Below are positions 33,504 through 41,155 of a stretch of DNA of 64,000 nt, in pieces. The DNA comes from Mycobacterium sp. ST-F2. GTDB lineage: Bacteria; Actinomycetota; Actinomycetes; Mycobacteriales; Mycobacteriaceae. Under the pieces are notes generated by a model. That model ran no database searches. It was given only the letters and a program-made list of their open reading frames with translations, and was not told where the DNA came from. The translations under genes were made by a program, and so were the position numbers. The stretch is from contig NZ_JMHT01000057.1 in the NCBI RefSeq assembly GCF_001905655.1, positions 1 through 64,000 on the forward strand, written 5' to 3'. The first letter of the stretch is position 1. The number at the start of each line of letters is the position of its first letter.

Positions 33504-34958
33504 CTAATAGATGATTGGTCCCTGCGTCGTCGTCACCGGTGCCGGCTCAACGGGCCCGATCGGGCCCGTGGGCAACGGCCGCGGGCGGGGCGGCTTGGGC
33601 GTGCCGGTCGGTGTCGTCGGAGTTGGCGATGGCAGCGGCTCGGTGATGATGGGCGGCGTCTGGCTGGGCGACGGCTGCTCGGAGACGACGGGCGGCCGCG
33701 GATGGTGCGTCGGCAACGGCCGCGGCGACGGCGGCGGCGTCACGACCGGCGCGGCCGGCGGCAGCGGCACCGGCGACTGCTGCGGCGGCGGGACCGCCCG
33801 TGGCGGAAGGACCGTCGTCGGCTCGATAGGCGCGGTGACGACGGCGGTCGGGCTGGGAGGAGGTGCGACGGTCGTGGTCAACGGGTTCTCCGGCGTCGTG
33901 CTCGGTGGCGGGGTGACGGAGGTGGTGACGCCTTTCGGGGCGACCGGGGCGTTGGTTTCGTACCGCCAGGCGATGGTCAGCGCCAGCACGATCAGCGGAA
34001 TGCCGATCAGCAGCGACATCGTCAGCATCACGCGGCCATTCGGCTGCCTGGCGGCCGGTTCCGCGGCGAGCCCGTCGGCCGCGGCGAACTGCTCGGTCGG
34101 CGCATCCGGCAGCGCACTATGTGCCGCGGTGGGTGCGCTGTCCAGATCGGCCGACGCCGAGGTCAGCTGAATCCGATTCAGTGTGCGGTCGCGCAGCCAG
34201 GTCGGCGCGGGGATGAACAGCGGCGTGCCGCCGAGCAGCGCGACCGGGTTGACCATCCGGCGACGGTCCTGATCGCACGTCGGGCAACTTTCGATGTGAC
34301 GGGCGATCCGCTTGCGCATCAGGATGGTGAAAGTCCCGTCCCACCCGGCGAGGATCGCGCCCAACTCCGCACAGCTGTTACCACTCTGTCCGCGTCGGGC
34401 GACCAACAGCGCGCCCAGCGAGCGTTCCATGGTGTCGCGCAACCGCTGCATGATCTTCTTGGCGCTGGCGGTACTGACGCCGAGGGCCTCGGCAAGTTCA
34501 GGCCCCTCCAGTCCGTGGCGGTAGCCCAGCTCCAGCACCGCGCGGTCGCGGTCGGACAACCCGCCGGCCGCTTCGGCGACCAGTTTGGCCAGTTCGTTGC
34601 GGGCTGCCAGCGTGTCGGGCCCGGCGTCCCCGGACGCCTCGTCGGGCAGTTCTTCTGACGGTTCTTCGCGGCGCCGCTGCCGGATCCGGCGCAGCGCCTC
34701 GTTCCTGGCGATCGCGTACAGCCAGGGGCGCAGCTTGTCGGGCTCCCGCAACTTGTCCAAAGCTGTTGCGGCAGTGCAGAACACGTCCTGGACGCAGTCC
34801 GCGGCAGCATCGCGGTCCCGGACCATGCCGACGCAGAAGTCGTGGAGCCGGTCGGCATAGCGGTCATAAATACCGGCAAATGCCATGCGGTCTCCGGAGA
34901 GCGCGGCGCCGACCAAGTCGGCGTCGCTGACAATGTCCCAATCTGGCACTGCGGTCAT
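33504..34958 (-). CDS. ECF sigma factor fused to zinc-finger/TM/Pro-rich anti-sigma-like tail, copy 1
   Basis: A 484-residue fusion. Sigma region 2 (AGIYDRYADRLHDFCVGMVR, LRPWLYAIARNEALRRI) and region 4 (LSDRDRAVLELGYRHGLEG, ALGVSTASAKKIMQRLRD) occupy residues 20-190. Next comes an HxxxCxxC finger (RHIESCPTC, about 233), as in anti-sigma factors, then a transmembrane helix (LTMSLLIGIPLIVLALTIAW, about 320-345) and a Pro/Thr-rich outer tail of about 140 residues. Start ATG 34958 (MTAVPDWDIV) fits the family. The fusion implies membrane tethering and release of the sigma part (inference). Paralogous to 36468-37838. Confidence 0.9.
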   Translation of the reverse strand: MTAVPDWDIVSDADLVGAALSGDRMAFAGIYDRYADRLHDFCVGMVRDRDAAADCVQDVFCTAATALDKLREPDKLRPWLYAIARNEALRRIRQRRREEPSEELPDEASGDAGPDTLAARNELAKLVAEAAGGLSDRDRAVLELGYRHGLEGPELAEALGVSTASAKKIMQRLRDTMERSLGALLVARRGQSGNSCAELGAILAGWDGTFTILMRKRIARHIESCPTCDQDRRRMVNPVALLGGTPLFIPAPTWLRDRTLNRIQLTSASADLDSAPTAAHSALPDAPTEQFAAADGLAAEPAARQPNGRVMLTMSLLIGIPLIVLALTIAWRYETNAPVAPKGVTTSVTPPPSTTPENPLTTTVAPPPSPTAVVTAPIEPTTVLPPRAVPPPQQSPVPLPPAAPVVTPPPSPRPLPTHHPRPPVVSEQPSPSQTPPIITEPLPSPTPTTPTGTPKPPRPRPLPTGPIGPVEPAPVTTTQGPIIY

Positions 34959-35073
34959 GAGACGGGCTCCCGTACCGGATCGATCGCCGGTATGCACTGA
35001 TGCTAATCCGGCGAAGGCGAGATGGTTTGCCGAATCAACGAGCATCGGCGTTGGCTTCATTGAGGAGAACGAG

Positions 35074-35111
35074 AGCAGCCCGGACCCGGTTCAACACCGG
35101 ACCCGGCTGCG
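35074..35111 (-). terminator. possible imperfect hairpin after small exported-protein gene
   Basis: On the minus strand GCAGCC and GGCTGC arms enclose two partly repeated CCGGGTCCGG blocks, giving an interrupted stem between the exported-protein gene (ends 35149) and the sigma gene (starts 34958). It could attenuate rather than stop read-through into the sigma gene. No T-run follows. Confidence 0.3.
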
Positions 35112-35148
35112 TCTCGAATCCGCGCAGGCGGGGTGCCATCACGGCCAG

Positions 35149-35403
35149 TCAGTGCTTCTTGTGGTCGGAGTGCTTCCAGTCCCAGTCGTACCAGTGCCAG
35201 TAGTAGTGGCAGTGCTCCCAGTCCCACCGGGCCCACGAGCAGTAGTCGTGGCCCCAGGTCTGCGGAGCAGGGATGGACGGCTGGGCTTGTGCGGTGCCCG
35301 CCGTCAGGCCCATGCCGGCCAGGGCCATGCTGCCGGACAGCAGCGCTGCCGCGGCAGCCCGCTTCGCAAGAGACTGCCGCTTGGCAGGGGTGTTGTTGGT
35401 CAT
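35149..35403 (-). CDS. small exported Trp/His/Tyr-rich protein
   Basis: An 84-residue protein. A basic N-terminus and hydrophobic core (AAAAALLSGSMALAGMGLTA) end at AQA, a clean Sec signal peptidase site. The mature 43 residues are extreme in composition: PSIPAPQTWGHDYCSWARWD followed by a W/H/Y/D-rich stretch ending DHKKH, with two Cys. It could bind metal or cell-wall components; no family recognised. AAGGAG precedes ATG 35403, and the shared promoter motif lies at 35455-35492. It precedes the sigma gene at 34958. Confidence 0.8.
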   Translation of the reverse strand: MTNNTPAKRQSLAKRAAAAALLSGSMALAGMGLTAGTAQAQPSIPAPQTWGHDYCSWARWDWEHCHYYWHWYDWDWKHSDHKKH

Positions 35404-35454
35404 TTCGCGCTCCTTGTTCGGTGTTGCAGACGCCCCGTGCGGGCTCTGTCATAG

Positions 35455-35492
35455 GTAGGAGCGCGACCCCCGGACGCCGGGGACACTTTTTT
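35455..35492 (-). promoter_or_regulatory. shared ECF-type promoter motif, copy B
   Basis: Minus strand: AAAAAAGTGTCC with TGTC at 35482-35485, 20 bp, then CTCCTAC at 35455-35461. It is placed 51 bp before ATG 35403. It is divergent from copy C (35515-35553), which drives the gene on the other strand. Confidence 0.75.
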
Positions 35493-35514
35493 CGGAAGAA
35501 TCCGAATTGCCACG

Positions 35515-35553
35515 AAAAAACTTGTCAGACTCTGCTGCCGGCAGTGCTCATAC
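35515..35553 (+). promoter_or_regulatory. shared ECF-type promoter motif, copy C (leaderless gene)
   Basis: Plus strand: AAAAAACTTGTCA with TGTC at 35523-35526, 20 bp, then CTCATAC at 35547-35553. ATG 35558 begins only 4 bp after the -10-like element, so transcription would start at or next to the start codon, giving a leaderless mRNA, a common arrangement in mycobacteria. Confidence 0.75.
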
Positions 35554-35557
35554 CAGC

Positions 35558-36271
35558 ATGAGCAACCATTCACCGACCCCGTGGAACCCCGACACCGACA
35601 ACACCATCGCGGCTGACGCCATAGACGCCGGCCCGCGTTCGGCGACCTTCTCCCGGCTCGCGTACAGCGACCAACTCGACATACCCGATGCGCCGGAGGA
35701 CGAACTCACCGTCGCCGTCGGCACCGACGACGGCCGCTGGGCCCGGCGCCGCGTGGCGCTTGCCCTGGGCGGTGCGGCCAGTGTGATCGTGGCGTCGGCC
35801 GCCGTGGCGTTCACCGCGATCAGTTCACTCGACGCGGGGACCTCTGTGGCGGCCGCCGGCGGCTCGACTGCCGTTCCCGCGGCCGCGCCCACCGTTCTGG
35901 TGCAGCCGCCGGCGGCACTTCCGGCGCCCTCTGCCCCGCAGGCAGCACCGGCCGTTCCGGTAGTTCCCGACCACGTGCCGGCGGCCGCGCCTCAGCGACC
36001 GGCCGCACCGGTCGTCACCGCGGCACCCGCGGCCGCACCCGCCCCGGAAGTCGCACCACCGGCTCCCGCCCCCGAGGTGGTCCCGGCACCGCCGCTACAA
36101 CCACTGCCCACGTTCCCGCCCATCGTCATCAACCTGCCGGCGCCGCCGGTCGCGCCGCCCAAGGAACCGCCCACCAAGCCTGAACCGCCGGCGCTGAAGG
36201 GCCCGCTCGCCATTCCGAGCCCCGGAAAGACCCCGCCCGTCAACCCGAATCTGCCTCTGGATGCCGGCTGA
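35558..36271 (+). CDS. single-pass membrane protein with Ala/Pro-rich outer domain
   Basis: A 237-residue protein from ATG 35558. An acidic cytoplasmic head (SATFSRLAYSDQLDIPDAPE) precedes one transmembrane helix (VALALGGAASVIVASAAVAF), then about 140 residues of Ala/Pro/Val (PAAAPTVLVQPPAALPAPS and similar) ending in PVNPNLPLDAG. No catalytic motif. The layout matches 32804-33382 and the sigma-fusion tails. It has promoter copy C and an intrinsic terminator at 36287-36320. There is no Shine-Dalgarno sequence, consistent with leaderless translation. Confidence 0.78.
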   Translation: MSNHSPTPWNPDTDNTIAADAIDAGPRSATFSRLAYSDQLDIPDAPEDELTVAVGTDDGRWARRRVALALGGAASVIVASAAVAFTAISSLDAGTSVAAAGGSTAVPAAAPTVLVQPPAALPAPSAPQAAPAVPVVPDHVPAAAPQRPAAPVVTAAPAAAPAPEVAPPAPAPEVVPAPPLQPLPTFPPIVINLPAPPVAPPKEPPTKPEPPALKGPLAIPSPGKTPPVNPNLPLDAG

Positions 36272-36286
36272 CATCACCAGACCCAC

Positions 36287-36320
36287 AAGCCCGCCACGGT
36301 GGTTACCGTGGCGGGCTTTT
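36287..36320 (+). terminator. intrinsic terminator
   Basis: A perfect 14-bp stem (36287-36300 with 36305-36318, arm AAGCCCGCCACGGT) with a GGTT loop, ending in TTTT. It starts 15 bp after the stop of the gene at 35558. Confidence 0.85.
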
Positions 36321-36324
36321 CATT

Positions 36325-36474
36325 GACCCTGTACCCAGGGCGCAGTTGTCCGAGAGGCACACGCCCCCACGTCAGGATCAACGGCCCAACGCACCCAAGC
36401 CGCGTCGACCCTGCAACCAAGGCGCACTTCTGCGAGAGGCACACGCCCTCACGTCAGAGTCAACGGCTCAACGC
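36325..36474. repeat. two 68-bp imperfect direct repeats
   Basis: Copies at 36325-36392 and 36407-36474 agree at about 58 of 68 positions, separated by 14 bp. The best-conserved part is GCGAGAGGCACACGCC-like, followed by ACGTCAG and TCAACGG. They fill the space between two convergent genes, and the second copy overlaps the last codons of the sigma gene at 36468. They look like a short dispersed intergenic repeat; origin unknown. Confidence 0.75.
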
Positions 36475-37838
36475 CGGCCGCCGGAACCCGCATCGCCGGT
36501 GGGAGGCGGCGGCGCTTCGAACGACGGCGGCGCAACCGACATCGGTGGACGCGTCACCGGGCCGGGCCTGCCGGCCGTGTGATCCGGTGGCGACGGCTGC
36601 GGTGCCGGCATCGGTTCGGCAGCCGGGGAATCCTGCTGGGGCTGCGGTTGCTGACTCGGCACCACCACCACCGGCGGTGCGACCGATTTGGTCGAAATCC
36701 CAGGCACCAGCATCCCTGGCGCGCTGGGCGGCGCGCTCCGCGGGGTGCTCGGCGGCGCGGAAAGCGGCGTCGTCGCGGGTGTATCCAAGGGCGCCGTGAT
36801 GCCGCTGTCGACCGGTTCCCGGCCGTGGCGGGCCGGCCCGGTCAGCGTCCAGACCAGACCCGCAACCAGCAGCAGCGCGCAGGCGGCCAGGCTGATCGGC
36901 AGAGCCAGCCGGCGGCGTCGTTCCTCCGCGGGCGCGGTACCGACGCCGGGGTCGGCGCCGGCACCGGGGTCGGCGCCTGTACCAGCGTCGACGCCCGACC
37001 CGGCGTCGGTCTCGTCGATCAAATCGGTTGTCCAACAGACCAACTGAATGTCCGCAAGCGTGGTGTCCCGGAGCTCCGTCGGGGCCGGGATGAAGGGCAT
37101 GGCGCCCAGTAGCGCTGCCGGACTCACCCGGCGGCCCCGTTCGGATTCGCACTCGGGACACGATTCGATGTGCCGGGCGACGCGTTTGCGCATCAACACC
37201 GTCATCGTGCCGTCCCAACCATCGAGCACCGCGGCAAGACCCGGGCATCGTGCCGGGTCCTGCTGGGTCTGCCGGGCCACCAGCAACGCACCGAGCGAGC
37301 GGCCGACCATCTCCCGGGCGCGATGGGTCAGGGTGTTGGCGGTGGCCGGGCTGACGCCGAGTGCCTTGCCGAGTTCCGGTCCGTCGAGCCCGTGGCGGTA
37401 GCTCAGTTCGATGACCTCGCGGTCACGGTCCGAGAGGCCACCGCAGGCCTCGCGGATCAGCTGGGCCAGGTCGACCTGCTCGGCCAGGGCGTCCGGACCG
37501 GCCTCGGCCGACGCGCCGTCGAGGTATTCGTCGTCGGCCGGCTGTTCGAGCTTGCGGCGCTGAATGTGCCGCAAGGCCTGGGAGCGCGACACCGCGTACA
37601 ACCACGGCCGCAGCTTCTCGGGCTGGCGGAGCTTCGACAGCCCGGTCGCCGCGGTACAGAACGCCTCATGGACGCAGTCGGCAGCGGCGTCGCTGTCCCG
37701 GACCATGCGCACGACGAAGTCGTTGAGCCGGTCCGCGTAGCGGTCATAGATCGCGGCGAACGCCGCGCGGTCGCCCGAGGCGGCCGCGCGGGCGAGTTCC
37801 TCGTCGGGTGCTTCGTCCCAATCGATAAGCGCGCTCAT
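36468..37838 (-). CDS. ECF sigma factor fused to zinc-finger/TM/Pro-rich anti-sigma-like tail, copy 2
   Basis: A 456-residue paralogue of 33504-34958 with the same domain order. Sigma region 2 (AIYDRYADRLNDFVVRMVRD, LRPWLYAVSRSQALRHIQ), region 4 (LSDRDREVIELSYRHGLDG), finger RHIESCPEC, an Ala/Gly/Asp linker (DAGSGVDAGTGADPG), a transmembrane helix (LALPISLAACALLLVAGLVW) and a Pro-rich outer tail. Shared blocks such as GWDGTMTVLMRKRVARHIESC show common ancestry. It lies 19 bp downstream of a small exported-protein gene and is probably transcribed from promoter copy D. The 3' end runs into the 68-bp repeat. Confidence 0.9.
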   Translation of the reverse strand: MSALIDWDEAPDEELARAAASGDRAAFAAIYDRYADRLNDFVVRMVRDSDAAADCVHEAFCTAATGLSKLRQPEKLRPWLYAVSRSQALRHIQRRKLEQPADDEYLDGASAEAGPDALAEQVDLAQLIREACGGLSDRDREVIELSYRHGLDGPELGKALGVSPATANTLTHRAREMVGRSLGALLVARQTQQDPARCPGLAAVLDGWDGTMTVLMRKRVARHIESCPECESERGRRVSPAALLGAMPFIPAPTELRDTTLADIQLVCWTTDLIDETDAGSGVDAGTGADPGAGADPGVGTAPAEERRRRLALPISLAACALLLVAGLVWTLTGPARHGREPVDSGITAPLDTPATTPLSAPPSTPRSAPPSAPGMLVPGISTKSVAPPVVVVPSQQPQPQQDSPAAEPMPAPQPSPPDHTAGRPGPVTRPPMSVAPPSFEAPPPPTGDAGSGGRR

Positions 37839-37857
37839 CGGCGGGGTTCTCCCCCCA

Positions 37858-38182
37858 TCAGTAGTAGTAGGCCGGGTAGAAGCCGGTGTCGCCGTTGTCG
37901 CAGTTGACGTTGATGTCCCAGAACCGGTTGAGCGGAATGCCCGGCACGAAGAAGCCCGCCTCTCCGGCGGAGTTCTGGTAGGCCCGCGTGGTGAACCAGT
38001 CGGAGGTGTAGGTGCACCAGGTGCCCCCGCTGCCGCCGCTCCAACCGATCCAGATGCCGCCGTAGTGCGGCACCGGATTCACTCCCAATGGGTTCGCGTG
38101 CGCGGTTCCAGCGCCCGCCAGAGCTACCGGTACTGCCGCTGCCGCAGCAATTCCAGCAACGAACTTTTCAGCTTGGTAGCCA
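37858..38182 (-). pseudogene. small exported aromatic-rich protein, frameshifted in an A-tract
   Basis: ATG 38182 follows GGAGAGGCGGAG and reads MATKLK, then falls out of frame at a run of four A (38165-38168 on the plus strand as TTTT) and stops after 19 codons. With five A residues it would read MATKLKKFVAGIAAAAAVP, a signal peptide ending AHA, and continue into the open frame to TAG at 37858. The mature part is Gly/aromatic-rich (HYGGIWIGWSGGSGGTWC) and ends FYPAYYY, with two Cys. It is either a homopolymer sequencing error, a true inactivation or a slippery on/off switch. It is the counterpart of the small exported gene beside sigma copy 1. Confidence 0.75.
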
Positions 38183-38229
38183 TTGTGCTCCGCCTCTCCT
38201 TCGCTCGGCCCGGTTGGCCTCGCTTGTAT

Positions 38230-38267
38230 GTAGGAGCATCTCGCCGTATCAATCCTGACAAGTTTTT
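38230..38267 (-). promoter_or_regulatory. shared ECF-type promoter motif, copy D
   Basis: Minus strand: AAAAACTTGTCA with TGTC at 38257-38260, 20 bp, then CTCCTAC at 38230-38236. It is 47 bp upstream of ATG 38182 and would drive the small exported gene and sigma copy 2. Confidence 0.75.
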
Positions 38268-38366
38268 CCGAATTTGGTCAGGCATCCGCAAAGAAGTCTC
38301 AGACCGCGCAGATACCCGGGAGCAACCACAGCGGGTCAGGGCCGCAGGTGCCATGCCGGCAACCCC

Positions 38367-38408
38367 TTGCCAACACCGGGCCGCAATTACTAGGATATGC
38401 AAGTATCC
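38367..38408 (+). promoter_or_regulatory. promoter with overlapping palindrome for mmsA operon
   Basis: TTGCCA (38367-38372), 18 bp, TAGGAT (38391-38396) is a good sigma-A-type pair upstream of mmsA. A small inverted repeat GGATA-N6-TATCC (38393-38408) overlaps the -10 element and could be an operator for an unlinked regulator. Confidence 0.5.
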
Positions 38409-38458
38409 CGGCGCGTGAGCCGAGAATCCCGAACTCTCCATAACTTTGGACGGACGTC

Positions 38459-39979
38459 ATGACCACCCAGATTCCGCACTTCATCAACGGCCGGCGCACC
38501 ACCGGCGAATCGACCCGCACCGCCGACGTGCTCAACCCCAGCACCGGCCAGACCCAGGCCCAGGTGCTCCTGGCGTCGGCCACCGACGTCGACGCCGCGG
38601 TGGCGGGTGCCGTTGTCGCACAACAGGAATGGGCGTCGTGGAACCCGCAGCGCCGGTCGCGCGTGCTGATGAAGTTCATCGATCTGGTGAACCAGAACAA
38701 GGACGAGTTGGCCCGCCTGCTCTCACTGGAACACGGCAAGACGTTCGAGGACTCGCTCGGCGACATCCAGCGCGGCGTCGAGGTCATCGAGTTCGCCGTC
38801 GGCATCCCGCACCTGATGAAGGGTGAGTTCACCGAGGGCGCCGGATCCGGCATCGACGTCTACTCGATGCGGCAGCCCCTGGGCGTCGTCGCCGGCATCA
38901 CGCCGTTCAACTTCCCCGCGATGATCCCGCTGTGGAAGGCCGGACCCGCGCTGGCCTGTGGCAACGCCATCATCATCAAGCCGTCCGAGCGCGACCCCTC
39001 GGTGCCGCTGCGCCTCGCCGAGCTGTTCATCGAGGCCGGTCTGCCGGCCGGTGTCCTGCAGGTGGTCAACGGTGACAAGGAGGCCGTCGACGCCATCCTG
39101 GCGCACCCCGACATCAAGGCCGTCGGCTTCGTCGGCAGCACCGACATCGCGCAGTACATCTACTCGAACGCCGCCGCCAACGGCAAGCGTGCGCAGTGCT
39201 TCGGCGGCGCCAAGAACCACATGATCGTGATGCCCGACGCCGACCTGGATCAGGCCGTCGACGCCCTGATCGGTGCCGGCTACGGCAGCGCCGGCGAGCG
39301 GTGCATGGCCATCAGCGTCGCCGTCCCCGTCGGCGAGGAGACCGCAAACCGCTTGCGCAACAAGCTCGTCGAGCGCGTCAACCAACTGCGGGTGGGCCAC
39401 AGCCTGGACCCGAAGGCCGACTACGGCCCCCTGGTCACCGGCGCGGCGCTGGAGCGCGTGCGGGGCTACATCGCCCAGGGCGTGGACGCCGGCGCCGAGC
39501 TCGTGGTCGACGGCCGCGAACGCGCCAGCGACGACCTCACGTTCGACGATGCCGACCTGTCCGGTGGCTTCTTCCTCGGCCCCACCCTGTTCGACCACGT
39601 CACCCCGGACATGTCGATCTACACCGACGAGATCTTCGGCCCGGTCCTGGTGATCGTCCGCGCCCACGACTACGAGGAGGCGCTGCGCCTGCCGTCGGAG
39701 CACGAGTACGGCAACGGCGTCGCGGTGTTCACCCGCGACGGCGACACCGCCCGTGACTTCGTCTCGCGCGTACAGGTCGGCATGGTCGGCGTCAACGTGC
39801 CGATCCCGGTTCCGGTGTCCTACCACAGCTTTGGCGGCTGGAAGCGGTCCGGCTTCGGCGACCTCAACCAGTACGGGACGGCGTCGATCCAGTTCTACAC
39901 CAAGGTCAAGACCGTCACCGAGCGCTGGCCGTCGGGCATCAAGGACGGGGCCGAGTTCTCGATCCCGACCTTCAAGTAA
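38459..39979 (+). CDS. mmsA: methylmalonate-semialdehyde dehydrogenase (CoA-acylating)
   Basis: A 506-residue aldehyde dehydrogenase of the MmsA type, which converts methylmalonate semialdehyde to propionyl-CoA in valine degradation. Recognisable are TPFNFPAMIPLWKAGPALA, the NAD-binding GFVGSTDIAQYIY, the catalytic Cys in AGERCMAISVAV, and PVPVSYHSFGGWKRSGFGD near the end. The usual catalytic Glu of ALDHs is not in its normal context (FGGAKNHMIV), as in other MmsA proteins. First gene of mmsA-acd-mmsB. Confidence 0.95.
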   Translation: MTTQIPHFINGRRTTGESTRTADVLNPSTGQTQAQVLLASATDVDAAVAGAVVAQQEWASWNPQRRSRVLMKFIDLVNQNKDELARLLSLEHGKTFEDSLGDIQRGVEVIEFAVGIPHLMKGEFTEGAGSGIDVYSMRQPLGVVAGITPFNFPAMIPLWKAGPALACGNAIIIKPSERDPSVPLRLAELFIEAGLPAGVLQVVNGDKEAVDAILAHPDIKAVGFVGSTDIAQYIYSNAAANGKRAQCFGGAKNHMIVMPDADLDQAVDALIGAGYGSAGERCMAISVAVPVGEETANRLRNKLVERVNQLRVGHSLDPKADYGPLVTGAALERVRGYIAQGVDAGAELVVDGRERASDDLTFDDADLSGGFFLGPTLFDHVTPDMSIYTDEIFGPVLVIVRAHDYEEALRLPSEHEYGNGVAVFTRDGDTARDFVSRVQVGMVGVNVPIPVPVSYHSFGGWKRSGFGDLNQYGTASIQFYTKVKTVTERWPSGIKDGAEFSIPTFK

Positions 39980-39988
39980 GGGCCTGCG

Positions 39989-41155
39989 TTGAGCATCGAC
40001 CTCTTCGGACTCGACGACGACGAACGCGTGATCGCCGAAACAGCGGCCGCGTTCGCCGAAAAGCGGCTGGCGCCAAACGCTTTGGCGTGGGATGCCGACG
40101 AGCACTTCCCCACCGACGTCCTGCGGGAAGCCGCCGAACTGGGCATGGCGGCGATCTACTGCAATGACGACGTGGGCGGCAGCGGGCTGCGCCGGTTGGA
40201 CGGCGTGCGCATCTTCGAGCAGCTCGCCGCCGCTGATCCGACCATCGCGGCGTTCCTGTCGATCCACAACATGTGCGCGTGGATGGTGGACAGCTTCGGC
40301 ACCCCGGAGCAGCGCAAGACGTGGCTGCCGAAGCTGGCCTCGATGGAGGCCATCGCGAGCTACTGTCTCACCGAACCGGGCGCCGGCAGCGACGCGGCGG
40401 CCTTGCGCACCAAGGCCGTTCGCGACGGTGACCACTACGTGCTCGACGGGGTCAAGCAGTTCATCTCGGGCGCGGGCGTCTCGGACGTCTACGTCGTGAT
40501 GGCCCGCACCGGGGCCGACGGACCACGCGGCATCTCGGCCTTCATCGTCGAAAAGGACACGCCCGGAATGAGTTTCGGCGCCAACGAGGAGAAGATGGGC
40601 TGGCACGCCCAGCCGACCGCCCAGGTGATCCTGGAAGGTGTGCGGGTGCCCGCCGAGGCCATGCTCGGCGGCTCGGACGGCGAGGGCACCGGTTTCTCCA
40701 TCGCGATGAACGGCCTCAACGGTGGCCGCATCAACATCGCCGCCTGCTCCCTGGGCGGCGCGCAGGCCGCCTACGACAAGGCGCTCGGCTATCTGGCGTC
40801 GCGTGAGGCCTTCGGCGGGGCCCTGATCGACGAGCCGACCATCCGGTTCGCCCTCGCGGACATGGCGACCGCCTTGGAGACCTCGCGAAACATGTTGTGG
40901 CGGGCGGCAACCGCACTCGACACCAACAATCCGCGCAAGGTCGAACTGTGCGCCATGGCCAAGCTCCACGTGACCGAGGCCTGCTACACGGTGGCCGACC
41001 AGGCATTGCAGCTGCACGGCGGCTATGGCTACCTGCGCGAGTACGGGCTGGAAAAATTCGTCCGCGATCTCCGGGTGCACCGCATCCTGGAGGGGACGAA
41101 CGAGATCATGCGCGTGGTCATCGGTCGGGCGGCCTCGACCGCCGCACGCAACTGA
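39989..41155 (+). CDS. acyl-CoA dehydrogenase (isobutyryl-CoA dehydrogenase-like)
   Basis: A 388-residue flavoprotein starting at TTG 39989, 9 bp after mmsA. Acyl-CoA dehydrogenase signatures SYCLTEPGAGSDAA and ALQLHGGYGYLREYGLEKFV are present; the catalytic Glu is expected in the C-terminal HRILEGTNEIMRVVIG. By context it is the isobutyryl-CoA dehydrogenase of valine catabolism, corresponding to M. tuberculosis fadE9 between mmsA and mmsB. The inverted-repeat element at 41156-41208 follows directly. Confidence 0.93.
   Translation: MSIDLFGLDDDERVIAETAAAFAEKRLAPNALAWDADEHFPTDVLREAAELGMAAIYCNDDVGGSGLRRLDGVRIFEQLAAADPTIAAFLSIHNMCAWMVDSFGTPEQRKTWLPKLASMEAIASYCLTEPGAGSDAAALRTKAVRDGDHYVLDGVKQFISGAGVSDVYVVMARTGADGPRGISAFIVEKDTPGMSFGANEEKMGWHAQPTAQVILEGVRVPAEAMLGGSDGEGTGFSIAMNGLNGGRINIAACSLGGAQAAYDKALGYLASREAFGGALIDEPTIRFALADMATALETSRNMLWRAATALDTNNPRKVELCAMAKLHVTEACYTVADQALQLHGGYGYLREYGLEKFVRDLRVHRILEGTNEIMRVVIGRAASTAARN

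Noticed and set aside
34959..35148. Search for a fifth copy of the TGTC-N20-CTCMTAC motif in front of sigma copy 1
   Set aside because: No such arrangement is present; sigma copy 1 is more likely reached by read-through from motif copy B.
36325..36474. Possible CRISPR repeats
   Set aside because: Only two imperfect 68-bp copies with a 14-bp gap and no cas genes; not an array.
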